Shown: one piece after another, positions 7,567 to 12,980 of the stretch | Position numbering within the stretch: the stretch's first letter is position 1 | Layout of the letters: every line of letters begins with the position of its first letter | Assembly (NCBI GenBank): GCA_009778945.1 | Contig: WRFF01000034.1 | Coordinates: 1-12,980, forward strand | DNA length: 12,980 nt | Reading direction: 5' to 3' | Source: Clostridiales bacterium | GTDB lineage: Bacteria; Bacillota; Clostridia; Peptostreptococcales; Anaerovoracaceae | Notes under the pieces: model-generated | Database searches by the model: none | What the model was told of the DNA's origin: nothing | Seen by the model: only the letters and a program-made list of their open reading frames with translations | Translations under genes and position numbers: made by a program

Positions 7567-7706
7567 GTAAGAGGGAATACAAATGGGAAAACGCGCTTGA
7601 ACGCGGAGGGGAAAGATGGTAAGGGGAGCGCTGGCCGAAAGGTCGGGGGGAACATTGAATAAGAAACGGTGTCATTTACAAATGAGAAATGGCGCCGTTT
7701 CTTTTT
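7567..7706 (+). ncRNA. Candidate structured RNA or orphan riboswitch-like leader
   Basis: About 100 purine-rich bases precede an intrinsic terminator but no plus-strand gene follows. Local foldings include ACGCGC/ACGCGG around 7591-7606 and GGCC-GAAA-GGTC around 7634-7645, the latter with a GNRA tetraloop. The blocks AGAGG, GGAG..AAAGATGG, AAGGGGAGCG, GCCGAA, CATTGAATAA and GTCA occur in the same order as in the Bacillus subtilis lysC lysine riboswitch as I remember it. However, the region is much shorter than the usual 170 or so bases and lacks the AGTA-type motif. It could be a remnant, a variant aptamer, an unrelated small RNA, or merely the untranslated tail region downstream of the aminotransferase. 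Confidence 0.35.
7661..7706 (+). terminator. Strong rho-independent terminator, probably bidirectional
   Basis: AAGAAACGGTGTCATTT (7661-7677) pairs over 17 positions with AAATGGCGCCGTTTCTT (7687-7703), counting two G-U pairs in the plus-strand RNA, with a 9-base loop and a five-T tail at 7702-7706. Read on the minus strand it lies about 45 bases after the aminotransferase stop codon and is followed by a T-rich stretch, so it probably also ends the ior operon transcript. Confidence 0.8.
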
Positions 7707-7751
7707 GTCGGACATGTGGAATCTCAAACAGTTTCTCTGGGAAACAAGTTG

Positions 7752-8939
7752 TTATTTATTCACGCTGTCCCAGAGGGCTTTGAACTGCGGAAGGGAGCGC
7801 TCGATGGTTACGTACGAGGTGCAGTAGGCGAGGCGGAGCCAGCCGGGCGCGCCGAAGCCCGAACCGGGCACGACCACGAGGCCAAACGGCTTTGCGGCCT
7901 CGACAAAAGCCTTGTCGTCTTCGAGCGGTGATTTCACAAACAGATAGAACGCGCCCTGGGGCTCTACGCAGGTGTAGCCGATCCCGGTCAGGCCGTGCCA
8001 CAGCGCGTTGCGGTTTTTCCGATAACCGGAAATATCGACTGGCAGATCCACGCAGGCCGCGCAGACGAGCTGCATCAGCGCGGGGGCGTTCACAAAACCG
8101 AGCGTCCGCGTCATGATGTTCCCGCCCTGCACGATCTGGGGGGAATCCGTGACTTCGTCGGGGATCACGAGATATCCGATGCGGTCTCCGGGGATGGACA
8201 GCGATTTGCTCCAGGAATATCCGACGATCGTATTGTTATAATAATCCGGCATCCAAGGCACTTCACGATCCGTATAGTTCAGTTCGCGGTAGGGTTCGTC
8301 ACACAGGATATAGATGTCCGTGCCGAACTGCCGCTGTTTTTCGCGCAGGACGTCCGCGATGGCGCGCAGGTCGTCCTCACCGTAGATGACACCGGAAGGG
8401 TTGTTCGGGGAATTCAGGATCACGGCGCGCGTCTTTTCGGTGACGAGCGGGGCGAAGGCGGCGACATTCGGGGCAAAGGCCGGCGGGTTCGGCGGCACGA
8501 CGACGAGGTTCGCGTCCACGTTCGTCGCATAGCTGAAGTATTCCCCGAAAAACGGCGCGAAGGTCATGACTTCCTCGCCCGCGTTCATGAGCACGGCGAG
8601 CATCGTGTTCAGCCCGCCCGCGGCGCCGACGGTCATGATGATATTGTGTTCCGCGTACGCGGTCCCGAAGCGGCGGTTCAGCGACTCCGCAACCCGCGCG
8701 CGCACTTCCGGGTAACCGGAATTGTTCATATATCCGTTCACGAAATTCTGATCGGGCGCGTCGATATATTTTTTGACGGCCTCGCCGAAAGCGGCGGGCG
8801 GCGGAAAATTCGGGTTGCCGAGGCTGAAATCAAATACGTTTTCCGCACCGAGCTGTTCTGCGAGCTTTTTGCTCTCCTCGAAGAGCGCCCGGATCGCCGA
8901 GCTGCCGTCGATATAAATCTGCATCTTGTCCGAAATCAT
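7752..8939 (-). CDS. PLP-dependent class I/II aminotransferase, last gene of the ior operon
   Basis: Cytosolic fold-type I aminotransferase of 395 residues, normal length for the aspartate/aromatic aminotransferase group. It moves an amino group between an amino acid and a 2-oxoacid through pyridoxal phosphate. Visible residues: NSPNNPSG (Asn180), CDEPY (Asp214, Tyr217), SWSKSLSIPGDRIGY with the Schiff-base Lys245, and WLRLAYC with the substrate carboxylate-binding Arg369. The frame could extend to a TTG at 8969, but ATG 8939 has AGGAG nine bases upstream (8949-8953) and the upstream codons fall in a hairpin, so ATG is preferred. It follows iorA and iorB on the same strand. That context suggests it supplies aryl or branched 2-oxoacids to the oxidoreductase. 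Substrate cannot be read from sequence alone; aspartate or alanine specificity remains possible. Confidence 0.92.
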   Translation of the reverse strand: MISDKMQIYIDGSSAIRALFEESKKLAEQLGAENVFDFSLGNPNFPPPAAFGEAVKKYIDAPDQNFVNGYMNNSGYPEVRARVAESLNRRFGTAYAEHNIIMTVGAAGGLNTMLAVLMNAGEEVMTFAPFFGEYFSYATNVDANLVVVPPNPPAFAPNVAAFAPLVTEKTRAVILNSPNNPSGVIYGEDDLRAIADVLREKQRQFGTDIYILCDEPYRELNYTDREVPWMPDYYNNTIVGYSWSKSLSIPGDRIGYLVIPDEVTDSPQIVQGGNIMTRTLGFVNAPALMQLVCAACVDLPVDISGYRKNRNALWHGLTGIGYTCVEPQGAFYLFVKSPLEDDKAFVEAAKPFGLVVVPGSGFGAPGWLRLAYCTSYVTIERSLPQFKALWDSVNK

Positions 8940-8963
8940 TTGGTTGTTCTCCTGTTCCGACAA

Positions 8964-9029
8964 GGACAAAAGAGGGACGGTCCTACTGTCCTGAAATTTT
9001 AGGACAGTAGGACCGTCCCCCTTTCGTCC
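8964..9029. repeat. REP-like long hairpin between iorB and the aminotransferase
   Basis: Arms 8964-8992 and 9001-9029 match at 27 of 29 positions around an 8-base AT-rich loop. The inner 19 bp, GGGACGGTCCTACTGTCCT and its complement, are perfect. The right arm ends 4 bases from the iorB stop codon, and the left arm lies 10 bases from the aminotransferase ribosome binding site. There is no U-run after it, so it is not a classical terminator. The GGACGGTCC-type core resembles REP sequences mobilised by Y1-type REP-associated transposases in Firmicutes, as I recall them; no transposase is present here. It may protect or segment the operon mRNA. Confidence 0.75.
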
Positions 9030-9033
9030 GCCG

Positions 9034-9627
9034 TTATCCCTGTTCGTAGCCGGCGCGGAAAGCCTGTGCGTTTATGTCTGCAAACGCGGGTTTCACGCTG
9101 CTGCGGATGGCCGCGTCCCAGTCGATGCCTTCGATGCCGAGCGCTTTCACCAGCGCGCCGAGCAGAACGATATTCATCACGCGCGCGCTGCCGAGTGAGA
9201 CGGCGATATCCGCGGCTTTGAAGACCAGGATGTCCGCTTTTGCGGAAAGAGCCTCTATGATGCCTTGCGGATACTCAACTTGACCCATAAGGATCGGCGC
9301 CGAGGGGATCTCAAAATCATTGATGACGATACGGCCGCCGGGCTTCAGGTATTCAAGCCACCGCAGTGCTTCCATCTTTTCGAAGGCGACGATAACGTCC
9401 GCCTCGCCAATGCCGACGACGGGCGAATAAACCTTTTCGCCGTAACGAATTTGCGTGCTGACGTTTCCGCCGCGCTGGCTCATGCCGTGGATCTCGCTCA
9501 TTTTCACGTCATAACCCGCTTCCGCAAGCGCTTCGGAAAGGATTTTGCTCGCGAGGATCGTCCCCTGGCCGCCGACGCCGACGAGCAGGATATTTTTCGT
9601 GCCTTGGTTATTCAGGAAAGCCATCAT
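9034..9627 (-). CDS. iorB: Indolepyruvate ferredoxin oxidoreductase, beta subunit
   Basis: Smaller subunit of the cytosolic enzyme that oxidatively decarboxylates aryl pyruvates with CoA to arylacetyl-CoA, CO2 and reduced ferredoxin. The 197-residue length is typical. It matches the 2-oxoacid:ferredoxin oxidoreductase gamma domain family: an N-terminal LLVGVGGQGTILASKIL nucleotide/CoA-fold motif (about 14-30) and the highly conserved SEIHGMSQRGG motif (44-54). The start is ATG 9627, seven bases after GGAGG; a second ATG follows directly. This start overlaps the iorA stop by 4 bases (ATGA), which indicates translational coupling and a fixed subunit ratio. A REP-like hairpin follows the stop, then the aminotransferase. 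Confidence in family and pairing with iorA is high. True substrate (indolepyruvate, phenylpyruvate, hydroxyphenylpyruvate) is inferred. Confidence 0.95.
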   Translation of the reverse strand: MMAFLNNQGTKNILLVGVGGQGTILASKILSEALAEAGYDVKMSEIHGMSQRGGNVSTQIRYGEKVYSPVVGIGEADVIVAFEKMEALRWLEYLKPGGRIVINDFEIPSAPILMGQVEYPQGIIEALSAKADILVFKAADIAVSLGSARVMNIVLLGALVKALGIEGIDWDAAIRSSVKPAFADINAQAFRAGYEQG

Positions 9628-11426
9628 GCTCTCACCTCCTCAATAGCGTCAAAGGGGCAGACTTGTTTGCAGACCGTGCAGCCGGTGCAGGATTCCTCGT
9701 TGATCGTGGTGGCCTCTGCGCCGCTGTAGATCGCGGGGCAGCCTGTCTGCACGCAGATCTTGCAGTTTTTGCATTTTGCATGGTCGACGCGGCAGACGGC
9801 GGGCGACAGGTCGAATTCCTCCTTGTCCTGTGCGCTGAATTTCTTCAGGATACAAGGCCAGCGCGTGATGACGACGGTCGGCTCGTCCTTTTCGATGGCT
9901 TCTCTCAGCGCCTTCTCGGTCTCCGCGAGGTCGAGCGGATTCACGGTGACGATGTTTTCCGGTTTCATGCCGATGGCTGCGCACAGCGCCGGGATATCGA
10001 TTTCGATCGTCTCCTCGCCCATCAGCGTAAAGCCGGTGCCGGGATTTTCCTGGTGCCCCGTCATACCCGTGATGCGGTTGTCCAAAATGACAGAGACACA
10101 GGTGCCTTTGTTGTAAACGATGTCGATCAGGCTTTCGATGCCGGTGTGGAAGAAGGTGGAATCCCCGATGACGGCAATAGCTTTTCTGTCCTGCCCTGTG
10201 CGCGAGAGCGCCACCTGTGCGCCGTGCCCGCTGCTGATGCTGCCGCCCATGCAGAAGCAGGTGTCTATCATGCCAAGCGGCGGCGCGCTGCCGAGCGTAT
10301 AGCAGCCGATGTCGCCGGTGATAATGAGTCCCTGCTTCTTCGCGATCTTCTGCAGCGCGACGAAGAAACCTCTGTGCGGGCAGCCGGCACAGAGCACGGG
10401 CGGCCGTACGACGGCTTCGAGCTCCGTGGTTTCGTGCAGTGTTTCTGTCCCAAAAACGGCGCTGCGCACGATATCCGCGTTCAGTTCGCCAAAACTCGGG
10501 ATAATCGGCTTTCCGACGCAGTCAATGCCGAACATGCGCACATGGCGTTCGAGATAGGGATCCATCTCCTCGATGACATAGAGTTTATCCACGGTTTGTG
10601 CGAATTCGCGGATCAGCGTTTCGGGAATGGGGAAGGTCATGCCGAGTTTCAGATAAGAGGCGGTTTCCCCGAAGGTGTCGCGCGCGTATTCATAGGAGAC
10701 GCCCGACGTGAGCACGCCGATTTTTTCTTCGCTCGCGTCCGCTTCCGCGCCGCGCTCGATCCGGTTGGCCGCAGCGGTGTTCGCGTATTCCTCCATGGCG
10801 CGAAGCCGCGCCTCGAGCTTCACGCGCAGCACTTTCGAGTTTGCCGGCGTGGTCACATATTTCGCGATATTTTTTTCATATGGAATGGCGGGGACCTCTA
10901 CGCGGTCGCAAAGCTCCACGAGGCTCTTGCTGTGGCAGACGCGCGTCGTCATATGCAGCATCACGGGCGTATTGAAGCGTTCGGAGAGCTCCAGGCCGAG
11001 TTTCATAAAGTCTTTGGCTTCCTGGCTGTCCGAAGGCTCAAGCATCAGCACGCGCGCCGCTTCCGCATAATTCCGGTTGTCTTGTTCGTTCTGTGAGCTG
11101 TGCATGCCCGGGTCGTCCGCCGATACGAGCACGAGGCCGCCCGTAACGCCCGTATACGCGAAGGTGAACAGCGGGTCTGCCGCGACGTTGACGCCGACGT
11201 GCTTCATCGCCGCCATTGCGCGCACGCCCGCGACCGACGCGCCGATAGCCGCCTCCAGGGCCACCTTTTCGTTCGGCGCCCATTCACAGTACAGCGAGTC
11301 CTTGTAAGTTGCGAGATTCTCCAGAATCTCCGTACTCGGTGTCCCCGGGTACGCCGACGCAAAGACGAGTCCCGCCTCATACGCGCCGCGCGCCACCGCT
11401 TCGTTTCCCGACATCAGTTTTCGCAT
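9624..11426 (-). CDS. iorA: Indolepyruvate ferredoxin oxidoreductase, alpha subunit
   Basis: Catalytic subunit of IOR, 600 residues, full length. The N-terminal pyrimidine-binding domain has SAYPGTPSTE (24-33). The central part has CAGCPHRG (Cys346, Cys349) and GDIGCYTLG (371-379). The thiamine diphosphate/Mg motif runs from GDS (421-423) to Asn450. The C-terminus carries a ferredoxin-like pair of [4Fe-4S] motifs: Cys552/555/558/563, and Cys580/583/586/590, each ending CP. All expected cofactor residues are present. The frame can extend 20 codons upstream, but ATG 11426 follows a near-perfect AAGGAGGT and begins with the family-typical MRKLMSGNEA. The 3' end overlaps iorB. The enzyme is oxygen sensitive in known archaea and anaerobic bacteria, consistent with an anaerobic, amino-acid-fermenting host. 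A probable promoter lies 30-65 bases upstream. Confidence 0.97.
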   Translation of the reverse strand: MRKLMSGNEAVARGAYEAGLVFASAYPGTPSTEILENLATYKDSLYCEWAPNEKVALEAAIGASVAGVRAMAAMKHVGVNVAADPLFTFAYTGVTGGLVLVSADDPGMHSSQNEQDNRNYAEAARVLMLEPSDSQEAKDFMKLGLELSERFNTPVMLHMTTRVCHSKSLVELCDRVEVPAIPYEKNIAKYVTTPANSKVLRVKLEARLRAMEEYANTAAANRIERGAEADASEEKIGVLTSGVSYEYARDTFGETASYLKLGMTFPIPETLIREFAQTVDKLYVIEEMDPYLERHVRMFGIDCVGKPIIPSFGELNADIVRSAVFGTETLHETTELEAVVRPPVLCAGCPHRGFFVALQKIAKKQGLIITGDIGCYTLGSAPPLGMIDTCFCMGGSISSGHGAQVALSRTGQDRKAIAVIGDSTFFHTGIESLIDIVYNKGTCVSVILDNRITGMTGHQENPGTGFTLMGEETIEIDIPALCAAIGMKPENIVTVNPLDLAETEKALREAIEKDEPTVVITRWPCILKKFSAQDKEEFDLSPAVCRVDHAKCKNCKICVQTGCPAIYSGAEATTINEESCTGCTVCKQVCPFDAIEEVRA

Positions 11427-11462
11427 GTTTACCTCCTTGGTTTTGGATTGTTTCTGCAAAAA

Positions 11463-11491
11463 AGTATACCATATAGCAGATAGCAAAAGAA
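11463..11491 (-). promoter_or_regulatory. Probable iorA promoter
   Basis: On the minus strand TATACT (11463-11468) is preceded by TGG, giving an extended -10 (TGnTATACT). It lies 17 bases from a weak -35 TTCTTT (11486-11491). Transcription would start near 11456, about 30 bases before the iorA start codon. The -35 hexamer lies inside one arm of the 11483-11515 palindrome. Confidence 0.55.
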
Positions 11492-11515
11492 CCGGCGGAA
11501 AACCGGTTCTTTTGC
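11483..11515. terminator. 13-bp perfect palindrome, terminator-like, overlapping the iorA promoter
   Basis: GCAAAAGAACCGG (11483-11495) pairs perfectly with CCGGTTCTTTTGC (11503-11515) around the loop CGGAAAA. The A-rich and T-rich stem ends give the form of a bidirectional intrinsic terminator. It separates the minus-strand ior operon from the plus-strand surface-protein region. No gene that it should terminate is visible on either side, so an insulating or operator role is also possible. Confidence 0.55.
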
Positions 11516-11537
11516 CGTTATTGATAGGAGAGTTGTT

Positions 11538-11588
11538 ATGAATAAGAGTTGCATTTATTCACAAATTATTTATACCGCACTTACCTGA
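11538..11588 (+). CDS. Possible 16-residue small ORF
   Basis: An ATG at 11538 lies seven bases after AGGAG (11526-11530) and opens a 16-codon frame, MNKSCIYSQIIYTALT, ending in TGA. The ribosome binding site is better than chance would usually give. It is 174 bases upstream of the surface-protein gene and could be a leader peptide. No run of identical regulatory codons or following attenuator is obvious, and the length is too short to test by composition. Confidence 0.25.
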   Translation: MNKSCIYSQIIYTALT

Positions 11589-11762
11589 AGTGAAACATGA
11601 ATCCGTAAATATTTTTAAAAAGTCAAAAAAACACCAAAATGGCAAATAATCACCAAAAAAGAAGGACCGATAAAGAACAGGAGGGTAAATTTCGCGCAAG
11701 AAAGCATTATACTCCCCATCCCATTTCGGCGTACGCTTTAAAAAGTGAAAGGAGTGATTATC
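11589..11762 (+). other. AT-rich upstream region of the surface-protein gene
   Basis: An A-rich, untranslated-looking stretch. TATACT at 11708-11713 is a possible -10 element, with no good -35 at 17 bases (GTAAAT at 11685). AGGAGGG near 11679-11685 resembles a ribosome binding site but no start codon follows at a usual distance. AAAGGAG at 11748-11754 is the real site for the next gene. No terminator is seen. Confidence 0.4.
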
Positions 11763-12980
11763 ATGAAATTACATTCTTTATTTTTTGGAACAAAACGGCG
11801 CGCGTTCGCGGCGGTGCTTGTGGTATTGGCAGCGCTGCTGGTTGCGGTCGCTGCGTTTCCTGCATCGGCGTTTGCGTCAGAGACAGCGGCCGGGTCAAGT
11901 GTGACGCCGCCAGCCGCGACATCGACCGATCCGAGCACAACGGCGCCGCAAACTGCGGAAGCAACCGGGCCAGACGCAGCGGCGCCGCAGGCCGCGGAAG
12001 CGACCGGGGCAGACGCAACAGCGCCGCAAACCGCGGAAGCAACCGGATCAGACACAGTGGCGCCGCAGGCCGCGGCGACGACCGAGTCAGGTAAAATGAC
12101 GCCGCTGGCAACGTCCACCGCGGATATAACGCTCAGTTATCAGAAGGACGCCACCGGTTTTGTGCTTGCGCCGCAGACTGTCACCGTTTCCGCCGGCCTC
12201 GCGAATCAGTATTTCCCGGGTTCTACCGACGGGACTACTGTGACGGGGCTTGACGCAGCCGTGGCGGCAGTTATTGCGATAGAGGGGTCAAACAGCCAAA
12301 CAGCTGTGACCGGCGCGATGGGTATCGTAACGGACCCCACGTACGGATTGTACGTCAGCAATTACATGGGCGGCTATCTGATGAATTTTGTGAACGGGGC
12401 TTCTCCTGACTCCATTGTGGATTCACTGAACAATGGGGATGAGGTCAGGCTCATAACCCCTCAGGATCCTATGGGCTCGGACTCCTACTCCTATTTTAAA
12501 TACAACGGGAGCAAAATCAGTTCGCTGTCCGTAAACACCGGTGTCAGCGTCAATCTTGCCGTGATGTACACTTCTTTAGACTGGAGCACCTATCCGGCTA
12601 CTGCTACGGAGCAGGGCTCCGGCGGGGCGAGCGTGGTTGTGGCAACGTCCAACGGGACGGGGGCGACTTTCGGTTCGCCCGTCGCGACTGCGGACGCGAG
12701 CGGTGTCGCGGCGGTAAGCTTCAATAAGCCAGGCACCTATATACTCTCCGCCGTTAATAAGACGAGCGGGGCGGTTCCGCTGGCGTCGCCGTGGCTGACG
12801 GTCAACGTAGGCGCGCCGGTCGGAAATCCTATCGGACACGTTGACGACATAACCGCATCAACTACGGCATTGGGGCAGATTGCAATAAAAGGCTGGGCGC
12901 TCGATGGCGACGCAGTGACGCAGACTGTACGAGTGGATGTATATGTTGGCGGTCCTGCGGGGTCGGCTGGTGCACAAGGT
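11763..12980 (+). CDS. Secreted repeat-rich surface protein, 3' end beyond window
   Basis: The frame is open from ATG 11763 to the right edge (406 codons). The start is supported by AAAGGAG eight bases upstream. The N-terminus is a long signal peptide: basic residues at 11-13, a hydrophobic core (14-31), and a likely cut after PASAFA (38). Four 13-residue Ala/Pro/Gln/Glu/Thr repeats follow (61-112) as a flexible wall-spanning or linker region. Residues of about 120-285 resemble a DUF4430/transcobalamin-like domain loosely (GLDAAVAAV, GGYLMNFVNG). Residues of about 285-355 have the pattern of a bacterial Ig-like domain (TADASGVAAVSF, GTYILSA). The last part, with GQIAIKGWALDGD (369-381) followed by VRVDVYVGG, matches the GWA-x-D repeats found in extracellular amidases and surface proteins. 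It is probably an exported wall-associated protein. Any enzymatic or sorting domain would lie beyond the edge. Confidence 0.85.
   Translation, partial: MKLHSLFFGTKRRAFAAVLVVLAALLVAVAAFPASAFASETAAGSSVTPPAATSTDPSTTAPQTAEATGPDAAAPQAAEATGADATAPQTAEATGSDTVAPQAAATTESGKMTPLATSTADITLSYQKDATGFVLAPQTVTVSAGLANQYFPGSTDGTTVTGLDAAVAAVIAIEGSNSQTAVTGAMGIVTDPTYGLYVSNYMGGYLMNFVNGASPDSIVDSLNNGDEVRLITPQDPMGSDSYSYFKYNGSKISSLSVNTGVSVNLAVMYTSLDWSTYPATATEQGSGGASVVVATSNGTGATFGSPVATADASGVAAVSFNKPGTYILSAVNKTSGAVPLASPWLTVNVGAPVGNPIGHVDDITASTTALGQIAIKGWALDGDAVTQTVRVDVYVGGPAGSAGAQG
11943..12098 (+). repeat. Four tandem 39-base repeats encoding APQ-x-AEATG units
   Basis: Units begin at 11943, 11982, 12021 and 12060, each starting GCGCCGCA. 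They encode APQTAEATGPDAA, APQAAEATGADAT, APQTAEATGSDTV and a degenerate APQAAATTESGKM. High DNA similarity between units suggests recent expansion and likely length variation between strains. Confidence 0.85.

Larger units (their letters stand above)
7330..7751. other. Intergenic region of about 420 bases, divergent and convergent control sequences
   Basis: No convincing protein gene is seen here. The left half (7350-7560) is AT rich and should hold the minus-strand promoter of the small secreted protein. It includes a perfect 12-base palindrome, ATTTCGCGAAAT. The octamer AACGCGGA occurs three times (7495, 7540, 7600). The right half (about 7567-7706) is G rich and purine rich, looks structured, and ends in a strong terminator hairpin. 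A five-codon ORF (ATG 7583) and a 55-codon ORF (ATG 7616) both have purine-rich sequence upstream. The longer one runs through the terminator into the antisense of the aminotransferase. Confidence 0.6.

Noticed and set aside
7616..7783. 55-codon plus-strand ORF with GGAGGGG upstream
   Set aside because: It would be translated through the strong terminator hairpin and into the antisense of the aminotransferase C-terminus; the purine-rich upstream is explained by the general G-rich character of the region.
8967..8969. TTG at 8969 as start of the aminotransferase
   Set aside because: It lies within the REP-like hairpin and has no ribosome binding site, whereas ATG 8939 has AGGAG at a good distance.
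7995..9002. 335-codon plus-strand ORF opposite the aminotransferase
   Set aside because: The opposite strand carries all PLP enzyme motifs; this frame has Arg/His/Val-rich shadow composition and runs through the REP-like hairpin.
9663..11096. 477-codon plus-strand ORF opposite iorA
   Set aside because: It is antisense to a fully conserved catalytic subunit, has no ribosome binding site or recognisable domain, and its His/Arg/Asp-rich composition is typical of a GC-rich shadow frame.
11639..12094. 151-codon plus-strand ORF overlapping the surface-protein start
   Set aside because: It has no ribosome binding site at its ATG, and after 11763 it becomes an Arg/Gly/Ser frame-shifted reading of the tandem repeats. 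The overlapping frame with signal peptide and good ribosome binding site is the real one.
11943..12098. CRISPR-like array
   Set aside because: The repeats are directly adjacent without spacers and are in-frame coding repeats of the surface protein.
11738..12118. Repeat-rich 126-codon minus-strand ORF
   Set aside because: Its Ala/Val repeats are the reverse reading of the 39-base repeats of the surface-protein gene, without an independent start signal.

Overview
The window reads as a stretch of chromosome from an anaerobic Gram-positive bacterium, most likely a member of the Clostridia. This is inferred from AGGAGG-type ribosome binding sites, GC-rich genes separated by AT-rich gaps, a class A penicillin-binding protein (PBP) carrying PASTA domains, and an oxygen-sensitive type of 2-oxoacid:ferredoxin oxidoreductase. 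No rRNA, tRNA, CRISPR array, prophage or transposase gene was seen.

Left part (1-6912, plus strand): two class A PBPs lie in tandem, 37 bases apart, and are clearly paralogues. The first is cut by the left edge and lacks PASTA domains. The second is complete, with a long cytosolic tail and two C-terminal PASTA domains. A 10-bp stem-loop and a long imperfect palindrome of about 160 bases follow, and probably end transcription from both sides.

Middle (6946-7751): a small secreted protein of unknown function on the minus strand, then about 420 bases without a convincing protein gene. That gap ends in a strong stem-loop terminator. The 100 bases before the terminator look like a structured RNA, with local similarity (from memory) to parts of the lysine riboswitch but too short for a normal one.

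Right-middle (7752-11426, minus strand): iorA, iorB and a class I/II aminotransferase, read in that order. iorA and iorB overlap by 4 bases. A 29-bp REP-like hairpin separates iorB from the aminotransferase. Together the genes suggest conversion of aromatic (or other bulky) amino acids to 2-oxoacids, then oxidative decarboxylation to acyl-CoA with reduced ferredoxin.

Right end (11427-12980): divergent control region with the probable iorA promoter, a 13-bp terminator-like palindrome and a 16-codon ORF with a good ribosome binding site. The start of a secreted, repeat-rich surface protein follows; its reading frame is open to the right edge.

No clearly new multi-gene system was identified. 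The least explained items are the orphan structured RNA, the double palindrome inside the second PBP gene, and the large shared insert module of the two PBPs.
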